Positions 9,923 through 20,641 of a stretch of DNA of 64,000 nucleotides are shown one piece after another. The stretch's first letter is position 1. Each line of letters begins with the position of its first letter. A model generated the notes under the pieces. That model ran no database searches, was not told the origin of the DNA, and was given only the letters and a program-made list of their open reading frames with translations. The stretch comes from Desmodesmus armatus (Eukaryota; Chlorophyta; Chlorophyceae; Sphaeropleales; Scenedesmaceae): NCBI GenBank assembly GCA_007449985.2, contig VIIQ02000353.1, positions 1-64,000 of the forward strand, read 5' to 3'. The position numbers and the translations under genes were made by a program.

Positions 9923-12905
9923 CGCAGCACCACCAACCTTGCCCAGGGAGTCATGCTGACCATGCCCTTCACAGTGGCCGTCTACATGGTCAGGCATTCC
10001 TGGCAGCAGCAGCAGCAGCAGTAGCAGCAGATGCCAGCTTCAGGACAGCACACCATATTGCGAACACTACCGGTGCTGCTGCTGGTCTCCACGCTGGCCT
10101 AGGTGCAGCTGGAGGTCATGTCCTGTCCGGCCCTGGTGCTGCTGCTGGTGCCGTTGTTGGTGGTGTCAGTGATGAGGCGCAGATTGGGCGGCTGACGGGG
10201 CTGCTGGCTGCAGCGTATTCGTTCGCACAGTTTACCACATCCTACGCCTGGGCCTGTTCAGCAGCAGATATGGACGAAAGGTGGGTGGGGTGGGTGGGTG
10301 GGTGTTTCATGTGTGTGCTGGGGGGGGGGGGCTTAGACTGGTGGAGGCGTACTGTGTGTGCTGCGGGTGGTGGAGTTGGTGGTGGGGAAAGTGATGGGGA
10401 ACAGACCAGGCGGCTGACGGGGCTGCTTGTTGCAGCATATTCGCACAGTCCCCCCCCCCCCCAGCGCGCGCCCTGCACACACCCGGACCCCCCCCCCCCC
10501 CTCCGCCCCTCTCCATCCCTCTGTTTCCAGCCCGCGATGGTCCTGATTTCAGCAGCTAGCAAAATCGCGCTGTTGTGATTTGGCCTGTCAGATTTGCTGG
10601 TGCTGTGTCTGCAGCCCTTCCCCCCTTTTCCCCTGTGTTTTCTCAGTAGTTGCCCCTCCCCTGGACACATCTTGTGCCATACTCTCCCCCTGACCCTCTT
10701 GCCTGTTGTTCTTTTCTGCCTGCAGCCTGTGATGGTCCTGGGTTCAGCAGCCAGCAGTGTTACGCTGCTGTGGTTTGGACTGTCTGGCAGCTTTGCTGGT
10801 GCTGTGTCGGCGCGTGTGGCTGCTGGTCTGCTCAACGGCATCATTGTGGCATGGAAGTGCTGCATTGGGGAGAGCTGCACACCACTGGAACAGGGCAGGG
10901 TGAGTGGGGCCCCCACGGTGGGTGGGTTTTTTTGGGGGGGGGGGGGTCAACGCGCTAGTCTGTGATAGGCAGCTGCAATGTGCATGATTGTGCTGTATTT
11001 GGAAGATCAGCACACTACTAGAGCAGGGCAGGGTGATTGGGATGATGGGGGGGGAGGGTGAAGCAGCTTGTCTGAGACAGTCAGCTGCATCGTGGCCTGG
11101 AAGTGCTGCATTGGGGAGAGCTGCACACCACTGGAACAGGGCAGGGTAAGTGAGGAGGGGGTGTGGTTGGGTGTGTGTTTGGGGTGTGTATGTGTGTCTG
11201 TGTGTGTGTGTGGGGGGGGGGGGTGTTGAAGGAGCTTGCCCAAGAAGATAGGCAGCTGCATCATGCATGGAAGTGCTGCATTGGGGAGAGCTGCACACCC
11301 TTGGAACAGGGCAGGGTGAGCAGGGGGGCAACTTTGGCAAACACAAATGGGGGTGTTTTTTTTGGGGTTTGGGGGTGGGGGAGGGGGGGGGGGGTGGGGA
11401 GGGGGGGGGGGGTGAGTGAAGGAGGGAAGCCGGTTAGTGAAGGGGTTGGTCTGAGGTTGTCAGCTGCATAATGGCCTGGAAATGCTGCATTGGGGAGAGC
11501 TGCACACCACTGGAGCAGGGCATGGTGAGTGGGAGGGGGTCCTTTATGGGGGGTGGGGTCGGGGTGAGGGTGCAGGGTAGGGGGGGGGGGGGCTGTGTCA
11601 CCCTGCCCACCCACCCACCTCTTGAAGTGCATCGTAGAGCACCTGGTGCATGCCGGAAGTCGTGTGCAGGGTTGCAATCGCCGCTTACATAGCTACCACT
11701 GCTGTTGCTGTTTCCCTCGCCCCCCACCCCCACCCCCACCTCAGATCCTGAGCTACATGTCGCTGTCATGGGGCATTGGCTGCATCCTGGGCCCCAGCAT
11801 AGGAGGCCTGGCCTCATCACCCTGCAGCAGCTGGGGGGCAGGCATGCCTGGATGTGGACCAGGGGGACTGCTGGCTACAAGGTGGGTTTGATGAGTGTCT
11901 GCTAAGACCGCTATCATAGAATGATCAAATTGAAGTAGCAACTGGCAAGTCAGGATGATCTCGCAGGCAGCCCAGATGGCATCGTGTGTTTGCTTGTGAA
12001 GAGGAAGGGGGGAGGGGGTTTTGCGCCGGGGGGGGGGGGGACCCGCCCGGCCTGGCTGCGGCTGCAGCAGGGGGGGGGGGGACCCGCCCGGCCTGGCTGC
12101 GGCTGCAGCAGGGGGGGGGGGGTAAACAGGGCAGGGGAGGGGGAAGGGGAGGAATGGCAGCAGGGACAGAGGAGAAGCAGAGAAGGGAAGGGAGAGAAAG
12201 CTGGGTCCACACCAGGGGTCAATGTTTACAAATCAACGCGACAGCAATGAACCAATCCCTGCATCAACTGGTTCAAACTGGTTTTGAACTGATTTGACAC
12301 CCTCCCCCCCCATTGGCTGCCGGTTGCATGTCACACAGTTACGCCAAATGCACAACCAAGGTCATGACACACACTCTACTCTGGTGCACTGTGCTGTGCT
12401 GTCTTTGCCCCAGGCCCTACTTCCTGCCGTGTGCCATCAGCTCTGCTGTCAATGCAGCAGCACTGCTGCTCAACCTCTTCGTACTGCGGGAGACACTGCC
12501 GCAGCTGCTGGCAGCAGCAGCACCAGCACCAGCAGCAGCTGCAGCAGGCAAACAACACACAGGCGCCAACCATCCACATCAGCAGCAGAGCGGCAGCAGC
12601 AGAAGTAGGGTCGATCATGGTGACAACATCGGTCTCATCAGACAAGGGGTGCGTGGACGGAGCGCTGCTGCAACAGCAGCAGTACAGTCAGCAGGGCGTG
12701 AAGCAGGGGCATGGGTGCAGCAGCTGATGGGGCGTGGCGGGTCAGCTCCCTACCAACGTATCAGCAGCCGACTAGACCCCACCAATGCTCACGCCAATGC
12801 CAATGCCATCAGCAGCATTGGCGGCAGCAGCAGTGTGTGTGGGCCGCAATGCACTGGCTGCAGTGTGTGTTGGCAGCTGTGGAGGGCTGAGTCAGGGCTG
12901 TTGGT

Positions 12906-12947
<42 letters not shown>

Positions 12948-13361
12948 GTTGGTGCAGCCGCTGGAGCCTGAGGGTTCAGCCATCAGCTTAGAGCTGGCGG
13001 CTGTGAAGCTGTATCACGAAGACGGCAGCAATGGCAGCAATGGCAGCAATGGCAGCAGTGGCAGCAATGACAACAGTGGCAGCAATGGCAGCAGTGGCAG
13101 CAATGCAGGGGTTCCTTTGCGCAGCTGTGACTCTGCTGCAGACCTGCGGTGGAGCAAAGCAGCAGCTCACACCCCCACAGCAGCAGCAGCAGCAGCAGCG
13201 GCGGCGGCGGCGGCGGCAGCAGCAGCAGCAGCAGCAGTAGGACCGCGGGGAAGGGTGGCTCCACAGCTGCGGCCACATGACTCTGCTAGTGAGTATGTGT
13301 TGCAGCAGTACAAGCCTGCATGTGGCAGCGAGCTGCTGCAGGAGCCAAGTCACACCCAGCT

Positions 13362-13395
<34 letters not shown>

Positions 13396-13631
13396 TTAGT
13401 ACAGGGCCAGAAGCCAGATTTGCTCTCACAGCAGCAGCAGCAGTACGGTGACACTTCAGCGGCGGACCAAGGCAGCGACTGTACCATAGTTGTAGCATCA
13501 GACCAGCAGCAGTACAGCAACCATCCAAATCGGTCGATTTTGCAGCAGGGTGAGGATTGCACAGGAAGCAGCGACCCTTTGCTAGGCAGCAGCAAGGCAA
13601 CCCCCCACACAGCGCCAGGCAGCAGTCAACT

Positions 13632-13677
<46 letters not shown>

Positions 13678-13963
13678 TTGGAGCCGTGGTACCGTCAGCG
13701 CCAGGTGGTGCTGGTGCTGCTGGCGTACGGCACGGTGTGCCTGCTGTTCTGTGCTATTGATGAGCTCACACCCATTTTCGCCTCAGCACCACTGAAACAA
13801 GGTAAAAGGGGCCGTATGCGAGTGGATATCATGACAAAGTGCATCATGGTAGTCACCAGGATAGTGGAACTGATGCCTGACTGATGCAATGTGCAGTCCA
13901 GCACAGAACGGCTGCAGCTGTCCCAAGCAGGGTGCCAAACATTCTCTGCTACAATGTCTATGT

Positions 13964-14030
<67 letters not shown>

Positions 14031-14652
14031 TGGTTTGAAGCTCAGTGAGGTCCAGCTGGCTGGCCCACTATCATTCAGTGGCGGCTGCCTCATCCTAGTC
14101 TCACTCTTTGCCTTCCCTGCTGCACAAAGAGCCTGGGGCACTCTGGCAGTAACACGGCGGGGCCTGCTGCTGGCTGTGCTGGTGGCCCTAGCTATACCCT
14201 GCACTAGGTTTGCAGCGACAGCACCCTCATACACCAGCAGCAGTGGCAGCAATGGCAGCAGTGGCAGCAGTGACGGAGTGGGTGACATTGGCTGGGCTGC
14301 GTGGCTGCTGCTGTACTGTGCCATGATGCTCAAGTCCTTTGCAGGCTGCTTTGCATTCACTGGGACCATGATTGTGGTGAACACCTCGGTTCACCCACAG
14401 CAGCTGGGGGCAGTGAATGGGGTCGGGCAGTCTCTGGCGAGCTTGGCGAGGGGGGTGGGGCCTGCAATGGGGGGTCTGCTGTGGGGGATTACGGTGCACT
14501 TGCAGGGGCATGTTGCTGGGGCGCAGCTGCTGCCGTTTGCGTGTGTTGCTGGTACGGCGGTGGTGGCGCTGGTGATTTATGCGTTTGTGCGGCCTAGTGA
14601 AGCGGAGGGGGTGGATTTGCCGGGTACTGGCACCACCTGTTGTCAGGAATAG
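9030..14652 (+). CDS. Major facilitator superfamily transporter, ZIF-like/TetA-like, with a giant central loop
   Basis: Six exons fit with consistent phases: 9030-9136, 9928-10280, 10726-10899, 11745-11881, 12414-13801 and 14030-14652, about 927 residues. The start is MGQHDGAKPA, with a cytosolic N-terminus before PISQILALT. Exon 2 ends with the MFS motif-A sequence WGLFSSRYGRK, placed after TM2 as in plant zinc-induced-facilitator-like carriers. Exon 3 gives PVMVLGSAASSVTLLWFGLS and a Cys-containing motif CCIGESCTPLEQGR. Exon 4 gives WGIGCILGPSIGG (TM5 motif). Exon 5 starts with TM6 (FLPCAISSAVNAAALLLNLF), then about 380 residues of polyQ, polyA, polyS and GSN-rich sequence, then TM7. Exon 6 carries the C-terminal helices and ends CCQE, stop TAG. 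Family members have about 450-500 residues, so the inter-domain loop roughly doubles the protein. Exon 2 needs two one-base corrections (near 9994 and 10247). The substrate cannot be assigned; metal-chelate or organic-anion/proton antiport is typical of the family. Confidence 0.88.
9470..9975 (+). repeat. Four copies of the transporter exon-2 acceptor edge with poly-C tracts
   Basis: A block of GCAG(or ACAG)CACCACCAACC followed by TTGCCCAGGG(G/A)GTCATGCT recurs at about 9473, 9640, 9718 and 9928. Each copy is preceded by a C homopolymer of 8-30 bases that serves as polypyrimidine tract. The encoded TTNLAQGVMLT is identical in all copies. Only the last continues into the rest of exon 2. Short tails (GTTTCCAGGCAGTCATGCTG near 9837 and a similar one at 9592) are further fragments of the unit. 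Confidence 0.85.
10190..10810 (+). repeat. Duplicated exon-2 end and exon-3 start of the transporter
   Basis: The exon-2 stretch GGGCGGCTGACGGGGCTGCT at about 10188 (GRLTGLLAAAYSFAQ) reappears degraded at about 10409-10455 (RRLTGLLVAAYSHS). The exon-3 start (VMVLGSAASSVTLLWFGLS) has a decayed predecessor at 10533-10615 reading AMVLISAASKIALL followed by TGA. Together they suggest a larger segment spanning the intron was duplicated and the inner copies decayed. Homopolymer G and C runs at 10321-10330, 10450-10460 and 10490-10500 mark the joins. Confidence 0.65.
10850..11530 (+). repeat. Four (plus one decayed) copies of the transporter exon-3 donor edge
   Basis: The exon-3 end encoding WKCCIGESCTPLEQGR plus a GT(G/A)AG(T/C) donor occurs at about 10852-10905, 11097-11152, 11268-11323 and 11476-11530. 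A strongly decayed copy lies near 10985-11035. Unlike acceptor-edge arrays, the intact copy here is the first, and copies follow it into the intron with G-rich sequence after each donor. Coding is conserved except a G-to-A change (AAG to AAA, silent) and R to M in the last copy. Every copy keeps a usable donor, so alternative donors are possible. Confidence 0.85.
12010..12125 (+). repeat. Intronic poly-G tandem repeat in transporter intron 4
   Basis: A unit of about 47 bp, ACCCGCCCGGCCTGGCTGCG then GCTGCAGCAG and a run of 10-11 G, is present twice in full (12041-12122) with a preceding poly-G. It contains CTGCAG, an acceptor-like hexamer, but does not match a neighbouring exon. Confidence 0.8.
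13967..14026 (+). repeat. (CTG)n tract ending at a splice acceptor
   Basis: About 20 uninterrupted CTG triplets lie immediately 5' of the CCAG acceptor of transporter exon 6 (exon starts 14030), so the triplet repeat occupies the position of the polypyrimidine tract and probable branch region. Expansion or contraction could alter splicing of the last exon. Confidence 0.8.
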
Positions 14653-15645
14653 GGGGAGGGGGATCTCTGCATATCTCTTGCATATCTCTTGTTAGGGGTG
14701 CTGTGTACAGCATGCGCCTGTGAGGAATGGCTTCTGCGCTACTTGCTGGTAGCGTGCACGCCTTTCCCCAAAGGATGTGTGTCCATCGAGGTTGCATGTC
14801 TGTGTACCGTAGTAGGCGTGTGCCTGAAGGTTTTGAGGCTGTAGAGGGGAACTTGCTGGGGCAGTGGCATCAACTGTTGCCGCAAGTGGGTGGGGCTGAG
14901 TGTGTATGTTGGCAAAGAGGTGTGTGTACTGTATGCCGTATGGTGTGGGTCTGGAAGTCATGGCTGGTGAGGGAGTGTGCATGGAGCCAGTCAGCCTGTG
15001 CAAGGCGGTCTGTGCACAAGGGTGCTTGTGTGACACGAAGCCTCGCGTCCGCTGGTTGTGGTGTTTTACAATTAGATATTGTGATGCTGCTGAATAGAAG
15101 GAGCTGTCACGGCGTCCATTTGGTTCAGTTTTGGCCAAGGACTCATGCTTGGCCCATGAACATGAATGCCCTGTCAATTCCGAGGGGTTCATGCTGCTTT
15201 GCCACTCCCGCTCTCAAAAGCCCAGCAACGACAGCATATCACAAAACCTTCAAGAAGGTTGTTTTGGTGCCGTGTCAATCAGCTCATCAGCAGAGCTGTC
15301 CACACGCAAGGCAGATTACCCTGACTCAGGGCAGGCCTGAGGGTCCCTGAGGAAACACACAAAGGTGGTGGTGGTGGTGATCTGAGCAGTACACAAGCTG
15401 CCAGGTGGTGCTGGGTTTGGAAAGTCTATCAACCCACGTATGAAGGTCGATCATGCACCCTGGTGCCCTTTGTGGCTGCCTTTGGACACGACAGCTTTCA
15501 AATGATCTGTCAGCTGAACCCCCTGTTGATGCCACCAACACAGGTGACCAGTGCACCAGATATGCAGCTCATAGCTTATCAAATATTTACTGTTCTTGCC
15601 CCTGTTTCCCACAATGATCTTTCAACGACCCTTCACAACGAAACG
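14653..15645. other. Intergenic region
   Basis: Probable 3' UTR of the transporter followed by the promoter and 5' UTR of the Gln-rich gene. Open frames here (for example 14727-15350) have the composition of non-coding sequence, and no domain was recognised. A GTG-repeat lies at 15366-15380. Confidence 0.4.
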
Positions 15646-18600
15646 ATGACTGCTGACAACGTCTCACGCTCTGCGTTGCTCCCTGAGCGCCTGAAACGCA
15701 AGAATGTGCGCAGGAATGAACAGAATGAGAACATCGATCTGTCACAGCATAAGGCTCAGCCCTGGAGGCCAGGCGGAGTGCCAGCAGCAGCAGTTTCTGG
15801 TGTGTTGCAGCAGAGGTATGTGCAGGTGCCTCTGCAGCCTTTACACCCGATATGTTTCAGATGTGGTCATGAAAAAGAACACCCTTGTTTCATCTGCCTC
15901 TGCAGACGCTCCATACAGGAGCTTGCACCCCTGACGAGCAGCTTCAGTGTGCGGGACTCCCTGCAGTCTCTGCGCAGCAGCAGAGTCTTCAAACATGCAG
16001 CAGACGACCACAGCAGCAAACCTGCAGCACCAAAACCACAGCATGGCACAGCCCTTGACCAACCAAGCAGCAGCATGGGCCCCAAGCCCAGAGACAGGCC
16101 TGTCCTGCAGCCCATCAGCACAACGTCAGTGCTGTCAAGCATCAGCAGGGCCAGCAGCTGCGGCAGCAACGCAGCATCCAGGGCACCAGTGTCCTGCAGG
16201 ACATCTTACAGCAGCTTGGATAGTGCCGTCAACCAGTGCGTGTCTCCCACAGAGGACGGCCAGCACAGCATTGCAGGCAGGGGTGACACTACCCACGCTG
16301 CGCAGTCCCAGCACACACCGCCGCCAGCACTCCTGCAGCAGCAGGAGGGTGCAGAGCCTGCAGCACCACAGCAATTTGACAGGGCATGCACGCTGGCAGA
16401 GTCCTGCTGCGAGCTGCTGCAGCTGCTGCAGATGGATGTGTCACCCACATGCAGCGCAGCAGAGTCTGACAGGGTCGCACAGCTGCCAGCAGCGCCAACA
16501 GTAGCACCAGCACGGCATGCAGCAGGAAGGGTGCCACCTGCAGCAGGCAGAGCAGCGGCAAGCAGTGGCAGGGCACGTGTGGGTACCGGCACAGGCCCGA
16601 CAGCCCCACCCAATAAGAAACCTGCTCCCAACGCGCCAGCAGAAACTGCAGCAGCCAGCAAACCAGCAGCAGCAAGGGCCCGGCCACGTGTAGCTGCACC
16701 AACAGCACCACCTCTCAAAGCCAAGCAGCTGCAGCAGCGGCCTGCGCTAATGCAGCAGCAGCAGCAGCCTACAGTGGGCTGCGTGCCACAGCGATACGTA
16801 CACCAGGCACCGCCACTAGGGCTGACCCGCAGGCAGCCAGAGCACACAGCACGGCAGCAGCAGCAGCAGCCTGCTGCAGTGCTGCGCAGCCAGAAGGTGC
16901 AGCAGCGTCCCGCAGCAGCAGCACCCTCCAAGGTGCAGCCGCACCAGGGCATGCAGTACAAGGAGTCCCAGCAGGTGCAGCAAGCAATCTCCTTGAGGCA
17001 CCTGGCACCTGTGCAGCAGCAGCAGCAGCAGCTGCAGGACCATCATTCTGCAGCAGGCGCTCAGGTTGGAGAGGCGCCCGCGCAGTACAGCACCCAGCAG
17101 CAGCTGCAGCAGCCTCTGCCGCAGGTGGATGCTGTGCTGCTTCCACAGCTGTCAACAGCACTGCCGCCACAGCAGCAGCAGCAGGCACAGCACAGCATGA
17201 CTGAGCAGGTGAAGCAGCATGCAGAGGCCACAAACTGCTTGCAGCACCAGGAGGAGCTTCCCGCTGCAGCAGCAGCAGCAGCTCAGGCGAGCCTCCCTGG
17301 GCCTCTCCAGCAGCTGCGAAAGGCTCAGCAAGCAGCTGACCTGCAAGCAGACCTGCAGGATGAGCCAGAGCCCTGCAGCAGACCCCAGCACAGCAGGCCT
17401 GTGCTGCAAGCAAACCCCCCAGCACAGCAACCAAACCAGAGACACGCTGGCGAGGCTGCCCCTGCAGCAGGACAGCAGGAGGTGTGCCTGCAGGAAGTGC
17501 AGCTGCAGGACACTGCTGTGCTGAGGCAGGATGCCCAGCGGATTCCTGCCGCAGCTGCAGCAGCAGCTGGTGATCCTGCTGTCCTGGGGCCTGCTTTGCT
17601 GCAAGACAAGCTGCGCGCCATGCAGCAGCAGCTGCTGGAGATGCAGCAGCGCATCCAGCAACAGCAGGTGCAGCTGCAACAGCAGGCGCAGGCGCAGCAG
17701 GTGCAGCCATCTGCTGCAGCGCCACAGGCAGATCCCCTGCAGCAGCAACAGCAGCAGCAGTCTGAGCAGGTGCCTGGTGCAGCTGCAGGCCAACCAAGCG
17801 GGGAGAGGCACACAGGTTTCCTGCAGGGTCTAGACCCACAGCAGCAGCAGGGACAGCAGGAACAGCAGCTGCAGCAGCTGCGGCATGAAAGCATACCCAC
17901 TCAGCGTGAGGGCTCTGCTGCCATGGTGGCAAGTGGTGCAGAGGTGGCCGAGCAGCAAATAGCCCTGCCTGGCCCAGTGCAGCAGCAGTCACAGGAGCAG
18001 CAGCAGCAGGCTTTCTGCCCTTTGGTGCTGCAGGAGAATGAGGTGTGCACTCGGCAGCAGGTGTGCAAGCCACAGGAGGTTGCCTCAACAGCACTATCAG
18101 CAGGGTCCCAGCAGCAGCAACAGCAGCAGGCAGCACCCACCCGGATTTTTGGTGCAGCAATCCAGCCGCAGCAGCCACTGCAGCAGCAGCCCACTCCCAC
18201 CCAGCTCTTCGGTGCAACACTGCAGCCGCAGCAGCCACTGCAGCAGCCTTCGCATCAGCCGCCCACACAGCTATTTGGCGCAGCGTTGCAGCCCCAGCAG
18301 CTGCAGCCGCCGCAGCAGTACAACAGCTACCGCAAGCTGCTAGAGGGCACTGCAGCTCTCGTAGCCAACAGCCACGCAGTCAACCTGCACCTGCAGGCAC
18401 GGGGCTTTGGCGGTGCCTCTTCCCCCCTGAGGTCCAGCTACAGCCCAAACAGGGTTCAGCAGGGCTTCGGCCGCACCCCACGGGTCGGCCTGTGTGCCGG
18501 CAGTAGCCCTGCTGTGCTGAAGCAGCTGCAGCCCAGTAGGCTGTCGGTGTCTCAGTCTTGGGCTGGGGTGTCACCAGGGCCCACCCCTCGGCAGAGCTGC

Positions 18601-19857
18601 ACAGCAGCAGGTGCAGCAGTGGGTGCAGCAGCAGGGAGCGCAGGACCCCTGCAGCAGAGTTGGCAGTCTGACCAAGCAGCGGTGACAGCAGCAGCAGCAG
18701 GAGGTGTGGGTGCCAGGGCGAGGCTGTTTGGGCCTGCGCTGGGGGCTGTGGCAGAGGCCCTGCGCGGCAGCCAGTCACCAGCACAGCCAGCAGCAGCAGC
18801 AAGCCCAGCAGAGGGTCACAGCGAAGCAGGGGCAGGGACCCCCAGCATGCAGTGGGGTCCGGGCCCTGACTGTATGCTGCAGGGGGGTCAGGTCCCGCCC
18901 CTTGCTGCTTCCAACCCCGCTCCTTTCAGCAGCATTGCTCCCAGCGGCCCACATGCTCCGTTCCCAGCACATTCTGCTGGTGTGGGTATCCAGCAGCAGC
19001 AGCAGCAGCAGTGGTGGAGCTTGCCTGGCTCCCCTGCTGGGTCGCCCAGTGGGCGACAGCTCCTGTGCAGCAGCAGGGTGGCACAGGTTCTGTACGGCAG
19101 TAGCCCCAACGTCAGCAAAAGCATGCCTGCTGGCCAGCTGCAGCAGCAGGGGGGTGAGAGTGCTGATGGTGTTGGTGCTTGCAGCAGCAGCGATAACAGC
19201 CGCTGTGGCAGTGCCAACCCAGCCACGGACCAGGTGCCAGCAGAAACAGCAGCAGCAAGAGCCAGGAGGTATGCAGACGTAGCGGACAGCACAGCCAGCG
19301 GGCAGCTCCTGTGTGACAGTGACACTGAAAGTGAGGGTGAGTGTGAGGACAGTCAGGGCGGGAAGGAAGGGGTGCAGCAGGGTGGTGTGCAGGGCAAGGC
19401 TCAGGGGCAGCTGGGAGAGGGTGCAAGGTGCAGGCAGCAGCAGCAGCAGCAGCAGGCGACTCCGCCACCCGGCAGCTATGAGCAGCAGCAGGAGGCAGGG
19501 GAGTGCTGGACGGTGCACACCAACTGGGCTGCAGCTGACCTGGACCCTGAAACAGCTGCAGTGGCAGCTGCAGCCGCTGCGGCTGCTGGGCTGTCAGCAC
19601 AGCTGGGGCGGGGCCAGCCTGTCAGGCTGCAGGAGCACAACAGCCCTTTCCTGCCAGCTGGAACATCAGGGGGGCAGCATGGGCTGGACGTTGCTGCCTG
19701 CTCGAGCACGCCCCTGTGGGTGTCTACAGCAGCAGCACGGCAGCAGTCACAGGACCAGCAGGAGCAGCAGCAGCAGCAGCAGCAGGTCCCTCCTGTGTGC
19801 AGCCCAATGTGCCTGATGGTGCCCAAGAAGCTGTGGGGCAGCCCTGAGGGTCACTGA
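15646..19857 (+). CDS. Large Gln/Ala-rich low-complexity protein, function unknown
   Basis: The frame is open from 15463 to 19857. The in-frame ATG at 15646 (MTADNVSRSALLPERLKRKN) is the preferred start because the preceding 61 residues look non-coding, giving about 1403 residues. A short intron around 15817-15905 is possible (CTCTGCAG acceptor before RRSIQELAP) but is not needed to keep the frame. Most of the protein is CAG-encoded polyQ with Ala, Pro and Ser. Less biased islands are a Ser-rich segment SFSVRDSLQSLRSS near the start, a Pro/Ala basic region (about 16590-16720), three repeats of (P/T)T(R/Q)(I/L)FGA-(I/L)QPQQ at 18130-18310, and NSYRKLLEGTAALVANSHAVN followed by SSPLRSSYSPNR and SPxxSP-type sites. 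There is an acidic patch SDTESEGECEDSQGG near 19315, and it ends CLMVPKKLWGSPEGH. The pattern suggests a disordered regulatory or RNA-granule-type protein, but no family is recognised. Its length without any stop despite the repeats supports it being real. Confidence 0.7.
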   Translation: MTADNVSRSALLPERLKRKNVRRNEQNENIDLSQHKAQPWRPGGVPAAAVSGVLQQRYVQVPLQPLHPICFRCGHEKEHPCFICLCRRSIQELAPLTSSFSVRDSLQSLRSSRVFKHAADDHSSKPAAPKPQHGTALDQPSSSMGPKPRDRPVLQPISTTSVLSSISRASSCGSNAASRAPVSCRTSYSSLDSAVNQCVSPTEDGQHSIAGRGDTTHAAQSQHTPPPALLQQQEGAEPAAPQQFDRACTLAESCCELLQLLQMDVSPTCSAAESDRVAQLPAAPTVAPARHAAGRVPPAAGRAAASSGRARVGTGTGPTAPPNKKPAPNAPAETAAASKPAAARARPRVAAPTAPPLKAKQLQQRPALMQQQQQPTVGCVPQRYVHQAPPLGLTRRQPEHTARQQQQQPAAVLRSQKVQQRPAAAAPSKVQPHQGMQYKESQQVQQAISLRHLAPVQQQQQQLQDHHSAAGAQVGEAPAQYSTQQQLQQPLPQVDAVLLPQLSTALPPQQQQQAQHSMTEQVKQHAEATNCLQHQEELPAAAAAAAQASLPGPLQQLRKAQQAADLQADLQDEPEPCSRPQHSRPVLQANPPAQQPNQRHAGEAAPAAGQQEVCLQEVQLQDTAVLRQDAQRIPAAAAAAAGDPAVLGPALLQDKLRAMQQQLLEMQQRIQQQQVQLQQQAQAQQVQPSAAAPQADPLQQQQQQQSEQVPGAAAGQPSGERHTGFLQGLDPQQQQGQQEQQLQQLRHESIPTQREGSAAMVASGAEVAEQQIALPGPVQQQSQEQQQQAFCPLVLQENEVCTRQQVCKPQEVASTALSAGSQQQQQQQAAPTRIFGAAIQPQQPLQQQPTPTQLFGATLQPQQPLQQPSHQPPTQLFGAALQPQQLQPPQQYNSYRKLLEGTAALVANSHAVNLHLQARGFGGASSPLRSSYSPNRVQQGFGRTPRVGLCAGSSPAVLKQLQPSRLSVSQSWAGVSPGPTPRQSCTAAGAAVGAAAGSAGPLQQSWQSDQAAVTAAAAGGVGARARLFGPALGAVAEALRGSQSPAQPAAAASPAEGHSEAGAGTPSMQWGPGPDCMLQGGQVPPLAASNPAPFSSIAPSGPHAPFPAHSAGVGIQQQQQQQWWSLPGSPAGSPSGRQLLCSSRVAQVLYGSSPNVSKSMPAGQLQQQGGESADGVGACSSSDNSRCGSANPATDQVPAETAAARARRYADVADSTASGQLLCDSDTESEGECEDSQGGKEGVQQGGVQGKAQGQLGEGARCRQQQQQQQATPPPGSYEQQQEAGECWTVHTNWAAADLDPETAAVAAAAAAAAGLSAQLGRGQPVRLQEHNSPFLPAGTSGGQHGLDVAACSSTPLWVSTAAARQQSQDQQEQQQQQQQVPPVCSPMCLMVPKKLWGSPEGH

Positions 19858-20641
19858 GAGTGTTGGCAGCTGTCAGTTTGTGTCGCGCCAAGGTGCTGGC
19901 CCTGTCTGTTGCCACAGCTGGGTATGTGTCGACTTGATCCGACAGCTGTGGTGCTTGTTTTTGGCAGCTGAGTAGCTGTGCAGATGTGTGGTGTGACACT
20001 GTGTGAGAGCAACCAAAGCAAGCGCACTGTGGCACTTGCAGATGTGAGAGTGTCTTGCTGTGAGTGTATCATGCCCAACTCTCTGGTCTGATCCTTTTGG
20101 TAGTGGTTCCCTCTGGTTTGTTCTCCCACCTCCATGATATAAGTGAATAGCTGGCATGAGCTCTTGAGCTCCATACCTACAGGTGTCTGCTCATGCGATA
20201 TCGTCAATTGCAATTGCAGACCACACAACAGTCCTCAATTCTCACATGCCTCTATCCAGTCACTGAAAACCATCTGCACCTGGCAACACCTGTGGCGGCG
20301 CAGATTGGTTTAGGTGCCCTACCATCATCCTTCTAAATGGTGGCTGCCCGATGGCTATCTGAAGCTATTGGATGGTCGTCGGTGGTTGCAGCGCAAGGCG
20401 CAGTCGAGCGCGACCTGGCGTTCAACAAGCCGTGCGCACATCCGCCTTGTGCCTGCCCACGATTAGACGACTCGTGGTGCATCCGACGCTATGTTCATGT
20501 TCTCATAACCACAACTGCGTTGGATCGGAGCGTCAGTTGGTGGTTCCAACCGTCATTACGTCACACTTTGGTCGAGGGTGCTCCTCGCGCCTGCTTTTAC
20601 CGTGTTCCTACACACCAATACAAGAAAAAGCAACAGTGACG
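19858..20641. other. Intergenic region
   Basis: The presumed 3' UTR of the Gln-rich gene and the 5' flank of the ankyrin gene. An open frame at 20372-20640 reads into the ankyrin ATG in frame but has no ankyrin character, so it is treated as leader sequence. No clear element was seen. Confidence 0.4.

Noticed and set aside
12983..13395. Leu/Cys/Ala-rich frames on the minus strand across the MFS loop (and similar ones at 16206-18268 and 40381-40866)
   Set aside because: They are antisense readings of CAG triplet runs (CTG gives polyL, polyC or polyA) opposite a supported gene.
15463..15645. Upstream extension of the Gln-rich gene to 15463
   Set aside because: In frame but with non-coding composition; the ATG at 15646 begins typical charged sequence. 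Retained only as an alternative start.
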